Source of the DNA: an uncultured Opitutia bacterium
GTDB taxonomy: Bacteria > Verrucomicrobiota > Verrucomicrobiia > Opitutales > Opitutaceae
Length of the DNA: 64,000 nt
Reading direction: 5' to 3'
NCBI GenBank assembly: GCA_903855985.1
Contig: CAIOAO010000074.1
Span: 1-64,000 of the forward strand
Made by a program: the position numbers and the translations under genes
In this document: positions 8,909 to 17,858 of the stretch, in pieces
Position numbering within the stretch: the first letter of the stretch is position 1
Layout of the letters: each line of letters begins with the position of its first letter
The notes under the pieces: model-generated
Database searches by the model: none
Seen by the model: only the letters and a program-made list of their open reading frames with translations
What the model was told of the DNA's origin: nothing

Positions 8909-8989
8909 CCCTCTTTGCCATGCCCGACCTTTCCTGTCGCCGTTTCGCGTCCGCCCTGCTCGACGGCGGGCCTCCGACCAAAATTTGAC

Positions 8990-10546
8990 ATGAAACTTCT
9001 CCGTCTGCTCTTCGTTTCGCTGGGTCTGCTGGCCGTCGCCCGGGCCGATGTGACCCTCGCGCCCCTGTTTCAGGATCACGCGGTGTTGCAGCGTGACCAG
9101 CCCCTGCCGGTCTGGGGCCGCGCCGAGCCCGGCGAGCATGTGACCGTCGTTTTCCACGAGCAAACCATCGGCACGACCACCGGCGCGGACGGCCGCTGGA
9201 TGGTTTATCTGGCCGCCGTTCCTGCGTCGGCCGAGCCGGCCGAGCTGGTCGTGACCGGGAAGAACTCCCTCACGGTGAAGGACATTCTCGTCGGCGAGGT
9301 CTGGCTCGCGTCCGGCCAGTCGAACATGGAATGGCCGCTGAAATCCGCCGCCAACGGCGAGCACGAGGTCGCCGCCGCCAACTTTCCCCAGCTGCGCCTC
9401 TTTTCCGTTCTGCGCCACATCGCCGGCGAGCCGGTTGATACCGTCACCGGCACCTGGCAGCCCTGCACGCCGGAGTCGGTGAAGACTTTCAGTGCCGTCG
9501 CCTATTTTTTCGCGCGCGACCTGCAGCGCAAACTCGGCGTGCCCGTCGGCGTCATCGGCACCTATTTTGGCGGCACCCCCATCGAGTCCTGGATGAGCGA
9601 CTGCACCCTGCGGGCCACCGCCGTCTGGCCCGTGATCGAGGCGCGCTGGGTGAAGGACACCGCGGATTTTCCGACGTATAAGGTGCAGTATCCCGCCCTG
9701 CGGGCGGCCTGGGGCAAGGCCGAGGAGCACGCCAAGGCGACGCACACCAAGAATCCGCTGACGTGGCCGCCGCCGCCCATGGGGCCCGGCACGCAATTTG
9801 CGCCGAGCGGATTGTTCAACGGCATGATCGCCCCGCTGCAGCCCTACGCGCTCCGCGGCATGCTCTGGTACCAGGGGGAGCAAAACTGGCCGCACCCGGA
9901 GGAATACACCGAGCTCTTCCCCGCGATGATCCGCTCGTGGCGCGCGCAATGGGGCCAGGGCGACTTCCCGTTTTATTTCGTGCAGGTCGCCAACTTCACC
10001 GTGGTCGCCGACCCCACCGGCCGCGGCTGGGCCCGGCTGCGTGACGCGCAGCGCTCCGCCCTCGCGCTCCCGGCCACCGGCATGGCGGTCACGATCGACA
10101 TCGGCAACCCGAAGGACATTCACCCGCTCAACAAGCAGGACGTCGGCCGGCGGCTCGCCCTCATCGCCAAGACCTCGGTCTACGGCATCCCCGGGGATTT
10201 CAACGGCCCGCTCTTCGCCTTCGTCACCGGCGAACACTCCGCCCTGCGCATCCATTTCACCCACGCCGGCACCGGCCTGATCGCCGCCAACAAGCCCGTG
10301 CAATCCCTCGAGATCGCCGGCGCCGACAAAATTTTCCATCCCGCCACCGGCAAGATCGAGCGCGAGACGCTGCTCGTCTCCTCGCCCCTGGTAAAGGTGC
10401 CTCTCGCCGTGCGCTACGCCTGGGCCAACGCCCCCGAGGCCAACCTCTTCAACGGCGCCGGCCTGCCCGCCGTGCCGTTCCGGTCGGACGACTGGGACCC
10501 CGAGCCTCAGCCGGTCCCGGCCAGCCAGCGGGCAAACCCGAAATAA
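8990..10546 (+). CDS. exported sialate O-acetylesterase family protein
   Basis: This 518-residue SGNH-type esterase has a signal peptide (LLRLLFVSLGLLAVARA, cleavage near residue 20), so it acts in the periplasm or outside. The family removes O-acetyl groups from sialic acids or other acetylated glycans. The Ser block is LASGQSNMEWPL (about residue 105), and the Asp/His pair is in GNPKDIHPLNKQD (about 375). FGGTPIESWMS and LWYQGEQNWPHP, both typical of the family, are also present. The ATG at 8990 was chosen because the signal peptide begins there; the frame opens at 8915. The last 40 bp overlap the convergent sbtA-like gene. Its true substrate is more likely acetylated plant or algal glycan than sialic acid, but that is inference. 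Confidence 0.88.
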   Translation: MKLLRLLFVSLGLLAVARADVTLAPLFQDHAVLQRDQPLPVWGRAEPGEHVTVVFHEQTIGTTTGADGRWMVYLAAVPASAEPAELVVTGKNSLTVKDILVGEVWLASGQSNMEWPLKSAANGEHEVAAANFPQLRLFSVLRHIAGEPVDTVTGTWQPCTPESVKTFSAVAYFFARDLQRKLGVPVGVIGTYFGGTPIESWMSDCTLRATAVWPVIEARWVKDTADFPTYKVQYPALRAAWGKAEEHAKATHTKNPLTWPPPPMGPGTQFAPSGLFNGMIAPLQPYALRGMLWYQGEQNWPHPEEYTELFPAMIRSWRAQWGQGDFPFYFVQVANFTVVADPTGRGWARLRDAQRSALALPATGMAVTIDIGNPKDIHPLNKQDVGRRLALIAKTSVYGIPGDFNGPLFAFVTGEHSALRIHFTHAGTGLIAANKPVQSLEIAGADKIFHPATGKIERETLLVSSPLVKVPLAVRYAWANAPEANLFNGAGLPAVPFRSDDWDPEPQPVPASQRANPK

Positions 10547-11571
10547 ACCGGAATTCCGATCACCACGTTGAACGGGAAGGTGACCACCAGCGCCGCGGTT
10601 AGATAATACGCCGGGTTCGCCTCCGGCAGCGCGATCCGGACCGCCGCCGGCGCCGCAATGTACGACGCGCTCGCCGCCAGCGTGCCCAGCACCGTGGCTC
10701 CCCCCACCCCAAGCCCGGCCCACCGCGCCAGCGCGACGCCGAGCAGTCCGTGCACCAGGGGCATCACCACCGCAAATCCGCAGAGAAAAAGCCCCGCCGT
10801 CTTCAGGTCGCGCAGTCGCCGGCCCGTCACCAGCCCCATCTCCAGGAGAAACAGCGTCAGCACACCCTTGAACGGCACGTCGAACAGCGGCGCGACTTGC
10901 TCAAAGCCCTTCTTGCCCGAAACCCACCCGATCAGCAGGCCCCCGAGCAGCAGCATGATGCCCTTGCTCGTCAGCAATTCGTGCAGGACCCGCGGCCGGC
11001 CAGCCGGCGCCGCGACCGCCAGGGCGGTGAAACCCAGGGCCGGCCGGGCCGGTTCCAACCCGCCGGCTGCCGTCGGGTCCGCCCGCCGGACCAGGTAGAG
11101 CGCCACCAGGATCGCCGGTACCTCCATCACGGCCAGCAGCGCCGGCATGAAGGGCTCGGTCCCCACCTGGCGCGACTCCAGGAAGGCCAGGCAGGCCCCG
11201 AATGTGACGACCGACACGGACCCGTAGTGCGCCGCAATCGCCCCGGCATTGGCGGCGTCAAACCGCCCCAACCGGCGGAGAATGAAGTAGCTCCACGCTG
11301 GAATCGCGGCGCAGAGGCCGAGCGCCAGAACCAGGGGCCGGGCGAAATCCGCCGGCATCACCCCGTCCAGCTTCGCCCCGCCCTTCAGCCCGATGGCCAG
11401 CAGCAGGTAGATCGTCAGCGCCGCCGTCAGCGACTCCGGGATCCTCAGCTCGCTGCGCACCAGCGTGGCAAGGAGGCCCAGCCCGAAGGCGAGCACCATC
11501 GGGGACAGCAGGCTGGGTCCGAGACTGTGGATAAGGTCCATGACCCCGGGGATAAGTGAATCACGTAACAT
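10507..11571 (-). CDS. sbtA: SbtA-type sodium-dependent bicarbonate transporter
   Basis: This 354-residue integral membrane protein has about ten hydrophobic segments in two inverted halves, as in the SbtA/DUF897 family that imports bicarbonate with sodium. The halves are recognisable by LSPMVLAFGLGLLATLVRSE near the N-terminus and LLLGGLLIGWVSGKKGFEQV near the middle. AHYGSVSVVTFGACLAFLE and TLAASASYIAAPAAVRIALP match conserved transport-core stretches. Start codons at 11571 (used here) and 11541 are both possible; the first would put an inverted repeat directly on the start codon. It is divergent from a small winged-helix gene that is the obvious candidate regulator. The cyanobacterial partner SbtB (a PII-like protein) is not present nearby. 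Confidence 0.85.
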   Translation of the reverse strand: MLRDSLIPGVMDLIHSLGPSLLSPMVLAFGLGLLATLVRSELRIPESLTAALTIYLLLAIGLKGGAKLDGVMPADFARPLVLALGLCAAIPAWSYFILRRLGRFDAANAGAIAAHYGSVSVVTFGACLAFLESRQVGTEPFMPALLAVMEVPAILVALYLVRRADPTAAGGLEPARPALGFTALAVAAPAGRPRVLHELLTSKGIMLLLGGLLIGWVSGKKGFEQVAPLFDVPFKGVLTLFLLEMGLVTGRRLRDLKTAGLFLCGFAVVMPLVHGLLGVALARWAGLGVGGATVLGTLAASASYIAAPAAVRIALPEANPAYYLTAALVVTFPFNVVIGIPVYFGFARWLAGTG

Positions 11572-11584
11572 GAAGTCAACTTCA
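11571..11584. promoter_or_regulatory. inverted repeat TGAAGT-CA-ACTTCA, candidate operator
   Basis: Perfect 6-bp arms (TGAAGT, ACTTCA) are separated by two bases in an AT-rich stretch between the divergent sbtA-like and winged-helix genes. The minus strand also reads TTGACT here, a possible -35 element if sbtA starts at 11541. Binding by the adjacent regulator is inference. Confidence 0.45.
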
Positions 11585-11631
11585 TTATTTAGTTTTCTTG
11601 TCTCCACCCATGCTGCCGCCATCCTGCCGCC

Positions 11632-11928
11632 ATGGCCGCCCCCGCCCGCCCACCCACCAGCTGGACCTTCCTGACCAACCACACCCACGTGCTGGTCTGT
11701 CTCGACCGGAATGAGGATATCACCCTCCGCGAGGTCGCCCAAAAGGTCGGCATCACCGAGCGGGCCGTGCATGCCATCGTGACCGCGCTCGAGGCCGAGG
11801 GCGTGCTGTCGCGGACCCGGGAGGGCCAGCGCAACCGCTACCGCCTCAACCGCGGCTACCGCCTGCGCCACCCCTTGGAATCCCACCGCAAGATCGGCGA
11901 TTTGCTGGACTTGGTCGGATCCGATTAA
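11632..11928 (+). CDS. small winged helix-turn-helix regulator
   Basis: This 98-residue protein is a single winged-helix domain of the MarR/ArsR-like type. After NHTHVLVCLDRNEDITLREV comes the recognition helix region AQKVGITERAVHAIVTALEA and a beta wing (LSRTREGQRNRYRLN). There is no visible sensor domain or metal-binding cysteine cluster. It is divergent from the sbtA-like transporter with a 60-bp shared control region, so control of that transporter is the simplest guess. The ATG at 11632 follows a C-rich leader without a Shine-Dalgarno motif. Confidence 0.85.
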   Translation: MAAPARPPTSWTFLTNHTHVLVCLDRNEDITLREVAQKVGITERAVHAIVTALEAEGVLSRTREGQRNRYRLNRGYRLRHPLESHRKIGDLLDLVGSD

Positions 11929-11998
11929 GGCGGGGGCGGCCGATTTTTCCTAATATTCCGGGCCGGGCGGCGTTTGAAGGGGCAGAACCCTCCCCTCC

Positions 11999-13675
11999 AT
12001 GAAACGTATCCTCGCCTCCCTCGGCGCGCTCTGCGCCGCCGTCCTCGTCTCCGCCGCGCCCGTGCCGGTGGACTCTGCCATCACCGCGGTCACGGTTTAC
12101 ACCGACCGCGCCGTCGTCACCCGCACCGGCAGCGTCGAGCTGCCCGGCGGCATCACCGAACTAACGTTCGCCAACCTGCCCCAGGCCCTCAACGAGCACT
12201 CGCTCCAGGTCAGCGGCAAGGGCACCGCCCAGGCCCTCATCCTCGATGTGGCCTCCCGGCAGACCTACGTCGACTTCACGCCCAACGCTCGCGTGAAGGA
12301 ACTCGAGGACCAGTTGCGCGCCCTGCAGAAGCAGATGCGCGGGCTCGATGACCGCAACGGCGTGCTGTCAGCCCAGAGCATCATGCTCGACCGCATGGAA
12401 GCCGCCCTTTTCGCCCCGCCGACCAAGGACGTGCCCCGGCCCGACCTGACGCAGTTCACCAATTCGCTCACGTATCTCTCCGAGCAAAAATCCCGCATCA
12501 TCGCCGAGCACGCCACGCTCGATGAGCAGCGCGAGGATCTCACGAACAAGGTCAACATGACCCAAAACCAGCTCAACGAGCTGCGCGGCGCCGGCGGCCG
12601 CGGCTACAAGACCGTCACCGTGCGCGTCTCCGCCCCACAGGCCGGCAGTCTCGCCGTCGCCCTCTCCTACACCGTTCCCGGCGCCAGCTGGGTGCCGAGC
12701 TACGACGCCCGCGTCCTCAGCTCCGAGCGCGCCGTCAACCTCGGCTACTTCGGCGTCGTCCGCCAGAGCACCGGCGAGGACTGGAAGGACGTCGCCCTCA
12801 CGCTCTCCACCGCGCGGCCCGGCTTCGGCGGCGCCGCCCCCGCGCTCTCGACGTGGAATCTCGATGTGCTCATCATGCGCCAGTTCGCTCTCGCCGGTGC
12901 CATGCGCGAGGATCAGGCCAACGAAAGAATGAAGGCCGCCGCTGCGGCCGTGATGAACATGCAGTCGCTCACCAGCAACGCGCCCGGCGAGACGGGTGCC
13001 CTGTTCGACAAGAAGGAAAAGGACGCCGAACTCGCCGCCGCCACCATCGAGGCCGGCGCAACCAGCGCCTCCTTCAAGATCGCCATCTCCGCCAGCGTCC
13101 CGAGCGACAACTCGCCGCAGAAGGTGCCGATCACCAGCGCGCGCCTCAACGCCGCCCCCGAGTACCTCACCGTCCCGAAGCGCCTCACGACGGCCTTTCT
13201 CACCGCCAAGGTCATCAACACCTCCGAGTTCCCGCTCCTCTCCGGCGCCATGAACGTCTTCCTCGACGGCACCTTCGTCGCCACCAGCGGCCTGCGCACC
13301 GTCATGCCGGGCGAGAAGTTCGACCTCGCCCTCGGCGCGGACGAGGCCATCGCCGTGAAGTACAAGCGCGTGAACAAGTTCACCGAGGACACCGGCCTGA
13401 CCAACTCCGGCAAGCGCATCACGTACGAGTACCTGCTCACCGTGCAGAACAACAAGCGCACCTCCGAGCACGTCATCGTCGCCGACCAGGTCCCGCTCTC
13501 CCGCAACGAGAAGATCACCGTGAAGCTGCTCTCCCCCGATGCGAAGGAAGTGAAGCCCACCGACGAGGGCACGCTCAAGTGGAACCTCGACCTCAAGCCC
13601 GGCGAGAAGCGCGAGCTGACCGTGAAGTTCACCGTCGAGTACGCCAATGATGTGAACGTGATCGGCCTGGAGTAA
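11999..13675 (+). CDS. exported MuiA-like (mucoidy inhibitor A family) protein, DUF4139
   Basis: This 558-residue protein starts with a signal peptide (RILASLGALCAAVLVSAAP). It then has the DUF4140 N-terminal domain (about 25-130: ITAVTVYTDRAVVTRTGSVE), a long coiled coil (about 95-200, with repeated EDQLRALQKQM-type heptads) and the DUF4139 domain (about 205-555: YTVPGASWVPSYDARV through ELTVKFTVEYANDVNVIGLE). The family is named after a Rhizobium protein whose loss affects exopolysaccharide, but its biochemical role is unknown. It is probably periplasmic. A strong terminator hairpin follows at 13698-13725, so it is monocistronic or the last gene of a unit. Confidence 0.85.
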   Translation: MKRILASLGALCAAVLVSAAPVPVDSAITAVTVYTDRAVVTRTGSVELPGGITELTFANLPQALNEHSLQVSGKGTAQALILDVASRQTYVDFTPNARVKELEDQLRALQKQMRGLDDRNGVLSAQSIMLDRMEAALFAPPTKDVPRPDLTQFTNSLTYLSEQKSRIIAEHATLDEQREDLTNKVNMTQNQLNELRGAGGRGYKTVTVRVSAPQAGSLAVALSYTVPGASWVPSYDARVLSSERAVNLGYFGVVRQSTGEDWKDVALTLSTARPGFGGAAPALSTWNLDVLIMRQFALAGAMREDQANERMKAAAAAVMNMQSLTSNAPGETGALFDKKEKDAELAAATIEAGATSASFKIAISASVPSDNSPQKVPITSARLNAAPEYLTVPKRLTTAFLTAKVINTSEFPLLSGAMNVFLDGTFVATSGLRTVMPGEKFDLALGADEAIAVKYKRVNKFTEDTGLTNSGKRITYEYLLTVQNNKRTSEHVIVADQVPLSRNEKITVKLLSPDAKEVKPTDEGTLKWNLDLKPGEKRELTVKFTVEYANDVNVIGLE

Positions 13676-13697
13676 TCCCCGGCCCGACTCCCCTGCG

Positions 13698-13725
13698 CCG
13701 CGGTCCGAGTGGGCCGCGGCTTTTT
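13698..13725 (+). terminator. rho-independent terminator after the MuiA-like gene
   Basis: A 9-bp stem CCGCGGTCC/GGGCCGCGG (one G-U pair) with a 4-nt loop is followed by CTTTTT, 22 bp after the stop codon. Confidence 0.85.
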
Positions 13726-13789
13726 GCTGAAAAAATGCCAAAGGCTTTGCCCGGGCAATTTTCCCGGCGGACGCGGTATCCGCCCGCGC

Positions 13790-13824
13790 AAAAACCACGG
13801 CGCCCCCCCCCGGACGCCGTGGTT
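13790..13824 (-). terminator. rho-independent terminator of the beta-barrel gene
   Basis: Perfect 10-bp arms AACCACGGCG (13793-13802) and CGCCGTGGTT (13815-13824) enclose a C-rich loop. Read on the minus strand, the stem is followed by a T run, just after the stop codon of the gene ending at 13829. Confidence 0.85.
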
Positions 13825-13828
13825 CCAG

Positions 13829-14530
13829 CTACCCATCTGCCGCCCTTTGGGGCGGCTCGAATTGGAAATCTAAGTAGTGGTAGTTCACGCCGAGCATCAG
13901 GCTCGTGCCGTCCTTGGCATGGCGGACCGCCGCATACTGCACGCCGGCCGTCACGCTCCACTCCTTGGTCAGCCGGTAGGCGGTCTTCACGCCGAAATTG
14001 ACCTCGCTCGAGTTGAAACTGGTCGCGCGCACGAAGTTCACGTACGGCGTCAACACGAACGCCGGTGCCAGCTGGAACTCGACGCCGGTGCCCAGTGTGT
14101 AGGCAAACGAGTTGTCCGACGGCCCGTTGCCATCGCGCCACTCCCAGCCCGCGAGCGCCTGGACGTAGGGCTTGCCCCAGTCGAGCGCGGTGAAGGCGGT
14201 GACGCCGCCGCTGATCCCCTGCTGCGTCAGCCGCACCGCGGAGTCGCTGGCCCGCCTCCAGCCGTAGGCGAGGTTGAAGTCCAATCCCGCCGCGAGCGGT
14301 TGATTGACGTCGAACGTGAAGCCGCGCCACTCGCTCGGCGACGCGCCCGACACATGGTCGTAAGTGAAGGCCACGCCGCTGTAGCCGGAGCCCAGGAGGC
14401 TCCAGTTGTGGGCCTCGGGGGCCGGCGTGGTGGTGGCGGGCGTCGCGTCCTGCGCCCGGGCGGGGCGCGCGAGGCCGAGGGTGGCCGCGGCGGCCAGCAG
14501 AGTGATTCCAAGTTTGGTTTTCTGTTTCAT
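13829..14530 (-). CDS. predicted outer-membrane beta-barrel protein
   Basis: This 233-residue protein has a clear signal peptide (KLGITLLAAAATLGLARPARA, cleavage near 26). A short Thr/Pro/Ala-rich linker follows, then alternating amphipathic strands rich in Tyr/Trp/Phe, for example GVAFTYDHVSGASPSEWRGF, FNLAYGWRRASDSAV and LMLGVNYHYLDFQF at the end. This pattern is that of small 8-10-stranded outer-membrane proteins (OmpA/OmpW-like folds); I do not recognise a specific family. A weak AAAGGA lies about 12 bases before the ATG, one of few purine-rich leaders in the window. It has its own terminator at 13790-13824 and no obvious operon partner. Confidence 0.75.
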   Translation of the reverse strand: MKQKTKLGITLLAAAATLGLARPARAQDATPATTTPAPEAHNWSLLGSGYSGVAFTYDHVSGASPSEWRGFTFDVNQPLAAGLDFNLAYGWRRASDSAVRLTQQGISGGVTAFTALDWGKPYVQALAGWEWRDGNGPSDNSFAYTLGTGVEFQLAPAFVLTPYVNFVRATSFNSSEVNFGVKTAYRLTKEWSVTAGVQYAAVRHAKDGTSLMLGVNYHYLDFQFEPPQRAADG

Positions 14531-14714
14531 GGTAGGGTCCTTTGGTTGTTACCCGCCGTGAGCTGGACCAGGGCGATTGCGCGGTGTGACGCCGGTTCGC
14601 GCGAATGGGTACGGGATTTAATTTTAAAAAAAATCCGCGCCGCCGGAACTTTTGGCCGGCTTGTTCCCCACCCGGCGCTTGCGAAAATCCCGCCACCCGC
14701 TATCTTTGGGCAGT

Positions 14715-15230
14715 ATGAAACTCCGCCCCTTCCTCGTGATTGCTTCCTTCCTCGCCATGTTCTCCTTCTCCCGCGCCGAGCCCCTCAAGGTCGGTGATTC
14801 CGCCCCCGCCGTCTCCGGCGTGACCGAAACCGGCACCAAGCTCGCGTTCGCCGACGTCTACGCCAAGCAGCCCTACACCCTCGTCTACTTCTACCCGAAA
14901 GCCGACACTCCCGGCTGCACCGCCCAAGGCTGCTCGCTGCGCGACGGCTACGAGGCGCTCACCCAAAAGGGCGTGGCCGTCATCGGCGTGAGCCATGATG
15001 ACGTGGACGCCCAGAAGGCCTTCAAGGACAAGTACCACCTGCCCTTCACGCTCATCGCCGATCAGGACGGCGCGGTCATCTCCGCCTTCGGCGTCCCCAC
15101 CTATCCGGTCGTCGGCTTCGCCCACCGCCAGGCCTACCTCATCAAGAACGGGAAAATCATCTACACGGACTACCGGGGCACGACCAGCACGCAGGCCGAG
15201 GCCATCCTGCAGGTCATCGCCGCGCAGTAA
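14715..15230 (+). CDS. exported peroxiredoxin of the Bcp/PrxQ type
   Basis: This 171-residue thiol peroxidase reduces peroxides using a catalytic cysteine. The Bcp-type active site is complete: YFYPKADTPGCTAQGCSLRD holds the peroxidatic Cys in TPGCT and a resolving Cys five residues later. PTYPVVGFAHRQAYLIKNGK follows as in the family. The ATG at 14715 begins a signal peptide (LRPFLVIASFLAMFSFSRA), so unlike the usual cytoplasmic Bcp this one is periplasmic. The frame opens upstream at 14652, but the extra residues do not look like protein. A strong terminator follows the stop. Confidence 0.93.
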   Translation: MKLRPFLVIASFLAMFSFSRAEPLKVGDSAPAVSGVTETGTKLAFADVYAKQPYTLVYFYPKADTPGCTAQGCSLRDGYEALTQKGVAVIGVSHDDVDAQKAFKDKYHLPFTLIADQDGAVISAFGVPTYPVVGFAHRQAYLIKNGKIIYTDYRGTTSTQAEAILQVIAAQ

Positions 15231-15253
15231 TCCTGGCTCGCATTGGTTTTGTC

Positions 15254-15282
15254 AGGCGGGGTCATCGCACCCCGCCTTTTTT
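15254..15282 (+). terminator. rho-independent terminator after the peroxiredoxin gene
   Basis: The 9-bp arms AGGCGGGGT and ACCCCGCCT enclose a 6-nt loop and are followed by TTTTT, 24 bp after the stop codon. Confidence 0.9.
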
Positions 15283-15390
15283 GTGCGCCGACCAAACCCC
15301 GTCTCCCGCGATCCAGTGTAACCTATTGGGTTACACTTTTCCGGGAAACAGCCGCGCCGGCGGACGAGATGGGTTGGCGCCGGGCGGTTT

Positions 15391-16323
15391 TTATAGTTCC
15401 TCGTCCCGCGCTCCCGGCAGGACGGAAGCCGTTGGGTCGAGCCGCACGCGCTTCAGCCAGTCGGCCATCAGGGACTGGCTCGCCGCCACCGGCGCGGGCC
15501 AGGGTGCCGCCACGAGATCAATGACCCGCAGCGCCCCGTCCTCGCACCGCACAAAATTACGCGCATGCAAATCCGCCACCAGCCACGCCTCCTCGCCGTG
15601 CAACAGCAGCCGCGGGTGGTCGCGGTTCGCCCGGAGGAAGCGCGAGGGAATCTCGATCAACCCCGCCGGCAGCACGCCCGACACATCGTCGCCCTGTGGC
15701 AGCGGCTGGCCGAGCGTCTGCTTCGCCACGACAATGCCCTCGGGCGTCACCGCCACCACCTCGGTCGCCATCCCGCCGAGCGCGTGGATGAGCAATAGTT
15801 TCTCCAGCAGCCCGCGGTAGTCACCCAGCCGCGCCTCGGCCAGCAGCGCGCCTTCATCCCCGGGCTGAAACCCAAACACGCTGCCAATCCGCTTCTCCTC
15901 GCGCGGCAGGTAAAACTTGTAAACCGACCCGTCCGTTTCCGCCGCGAAGGCCCACGCCTCCACCCCGCCGCCGATGCGGCGCAGCCGCGCATTGGCTTCC
16001 TCCAGGGGATTCTCCGCCGCGGCGAGAAACCCGAAATCATCCAGCGTCCGCAGCGGCAGCAGTGCCCGCCACGCCCGGATCGCGTCACCCAGCGCCGCCC
16101 ATGCCGGGCCGGCGGCCTCGAGCAGGCTTACTTCGTCTTCCGCGAGGACGACGAGATCGCGGTCCGAATCTGCGCGGAGACCGCATTCGGCTGCCGCCGC
16201 GCCGAGGCGAGCGAGCGCTTCCAGTCGTCGCTCGTGATCGTGTTGAAGAGCGGCGCGGTCGTCCGCGCCCGGGAGGGTGCGGCCGCGGATGCGGGTGGGT
16301 TGTCCGGTGAAGGCATCTTGCAT
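15391..16323 (-). CDS. hypothetical protein with kinase-like C-terminal motifs
   Basis: I do not recognise this 310-residue protein with confidence. The middle contains VEAWAFAAETDGSVYKFYLP, and the C-terminal half has LLHGEEAWLVADLHARNFVR followed by RVIDLVAAPWP. These resemble the catalytic (HxDxxxxN-like) and metal-binding (DxD/DL) loops of the aminoglycoside phosphotransferase/protein kinase-like fold, with the His-x-Asp spelled ADLHARN here. There is no P-loop, signal peptide or membrane segment. It is followed by no clear partner, and the upstream gap (16324-16520) holds a palindrome that separates it from the CNNM gene. It could be a pseudokinase or an unrelated lineage-specific protein. 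Confidence 0.6.
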   Translation of the reverse strand: MQDAFTGQPTRIRGRTLPGADDRAALQHDHERRLEALARLGAAAAECGLRADSDRDLVVLAEDEVSLLEAAGPAWAALGDAIRAWRALLPLRTLDDFGFLAAAENPLEEANARLRRIGGGVEAWAFAAETDGSVYKFYLPREEKRIGSVFGFQPGDEGALLAEARLGDYRGLLEKLLLIHALGGMATEVVAVTPEGIVVAKQTLGQPLPQGDDVSGVLPAGLIEIPSRFLRANRDHPRLLLHGEEAWLVADLHARNFVRCEDGALRVIDLVAAPWPAPVAASQSLMADWLKRVRLDPTASVLPGARDEEL

Positions 16324-16421
16324 GAGTCCGCCATGGGCGAAACGTCGGTGGCGGCGGACTCAAACGCAACGCCGGTTTGCCGACAAGTTATTCGCACGCG
16401 AAACGCGGAAGGTTAAAACCA

Positions 16422-16517
16422 TTTATCGCCAAAGCGCGAAAGGGCGGAAGCGCGTAAAAACCAATACCCGAGGACCGATTCCCTGCCTTTTCCGCCCTTT
16501 TGCGCTTTGGCGATAAA
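16422..16517. repeat. palindrome with 26-bp arms
   Basis: Arms 16422-16447 and 16492-16517 are complementary with one mismatch (word TTTATCGCCAAAGCGC). It lies four bases downstream of the CNNM gene stop. The 44-bp centre shows no further pairing that I can see. Confidence 0.85.
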
Positions 16518-16520
16518 GTC

Positions 16521-17858
16521 TTAGGCCGACGCCTGCTCCGCGGGCGCGGCAGCGGGCGGCGTCTTCGACACCAGCACCTTGTCCACCCGGCGGCGGTCCA
16601 TGTCCACGACCTCAAACCGCCAGCCCGACCAGTCAAAATGATCGCCCGCCGCCGGGATGCGGCCGAAATGCGTGACCACAAACCCGCCCAGCGTCTGGAA
16701 CTCCGCCGCGTCCTCGTGCGGCAGCTCGATCGTCAGGCCCAGCAGCGTCTTCAGCTCGCTCGTCGCGAGCGTGGCGTCGATCAGCCACGAGCCGTCATCC
16801 CGCTTCTTCGCCTCGGGCTGGTTGCGCTGCCCCGGGCTCGGCAGGTCGCCGACGATCGCCTCGAGCACGTCAATCAGCGTCACCAGGCCCTGCACCGCGC
16901 CGAACTCATCCGTGATAATCGCGATGTGCTTGCCGGACTTCTTGAACGACTCGAGCAGCTGGATCGCGGTCAGCTTGTCCGACACGATCAGCGGCGGCAG
17001 CAGCAGGTTCTTGAGCGTCGTCGGCAGCCCGATCGCCGAGTGCGCCCACAGCGCCTTCACCGGCACCATGCCGACAATCTGGTCGCGGTTGTTCTGGTAG
17101 ACGGGAAAATACGAGTGGCCGCTGGTGACGATCTTGCGCCAGTTGGTCTCCTCGGGGTCGTCGAGGTTCAGGAAAACGATCTTCGGCCGCGGTGTCATCA
17201 GCGCCGTCACCGGCAGCTGGTCCAGCGCAAGCACACCCTCGACCATCTGCTGTTCCGCGCGCTGAAACACGCCGGCGTGCAGCCCTTGCTCGATCAGCGC
17301 CCGCACCTCGTCGTCACCCACGGTTTCCGACGCCGGCCGCGCCCGCAGCCGGATCAGCCGCGTCATGCCATCCGTCGCCAGCTCCAGCAACCGCAGGAAC
17401 GGCGCCGCCAGCCAGGCCAGACCGCGCATCGAGCCCGCGAGCAGCGCGGCGACCTTTTCGGGATGTGCCCGGCCGATGCGCTTCGGCACCAATTCGCCGA
17501 ACAGCAGCATGAACGCCGACAGCCCCACCGTGATGATCACAAAGGACAGCGCGCCGGCATACGGCGCCAGCACTTCCACCCGCGCCAGCTCGGCCGTGAG
17601 CTGCCCGGCCAGCTTGGCCCCGCCGAGCACACCGGCGATCATGCCGGACAGCGTCAGCCAGAACTGCACCAGCGCCAGAAATCGCGTCGGATGCTCCGCG
17701 AGCTCCAGCGCCTTGGCCGCCCCCGTGTCGTTTTTCGCCGCCAGTTCCCGCAACCGGGCCTTGCGCGCCGACACAACCGCCGTCTCCGCCATGGCGAGGA
17801 GGCCGTTGGCGAGCACGAGGAGGCAGACGATCAAAATTTCAACCGGAAGGCTGAGCAT
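16521..17858 (-). CDS. CNNM/CorC family membrane protein with CBS domains
   Basis: This 445-residue protein has the standard layout: DUF21/CNNM membrane domain (about 1-190, starting PVEILIVCLLVLANGLLAMA, with further helices around 95-165), a CBS pair (about 215-335, containing VTALMTPRPKIVFLNLDDPE and HIAIITDEFGAVQGLVTLID) and a C-terminal CorC/HlyC domain (about 350-430, TLGGFVVTHFGRIPAAGDHF). Proteins of this type are annotated as hemolysin-related or magnesium/cobalt efflux proteins, and recent structures support magnesium transport. It stands alone on the minus strand. Confidence 0.92.
   Translation of the reverse strand: MLSLPVEILIVCLLVLANGLLAMAETAVVSARKARLRELAAKNDTGAAKALELAEHPTRFLALVQFWLTLSGMIAGVLGGAKLAGQLTAELARVEVLAPYAGALSFVIITVGLSAFMLLFGELVPKRIGRAHPEKVAALLAGSMRGLAWLAAPFLRLLELATDGMTRLIRLRARPASETVGDDEVRALIEQGLHAGVFQRAEQQMVEGVLALDQLPVTALMTPRPKIVFLNLDDPEETNWRKIVTSGHSYFPVYQNNRDQIVGMVPVKALWAHSAIGLPTTLKNLLLPPLIVSDKLTAIQLLESFKKSGKHIAIITDEFGAVQGLVTLIDVLEAIVGDLPSPGQRNQPEAKKRDDGSWLIDATLATSELKTLLGLTIELPHEDAAEFQTLGGFVVTHFGRIPAAGDHFDWSGWRFEVVDMDRRRVDKVLVSKTPPAAAPAEQASA

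Noticed and set aside
7382-10723. Very long open frame (about 1113 codons) on the minus strand opposite uvrC and the esterase gene
   Set aside because: It lies antisense to two clear genes, has low-complexity Gly/Ala/Arg/Asp composition and no recognisable domain. High GC removes stop codons from this frame.
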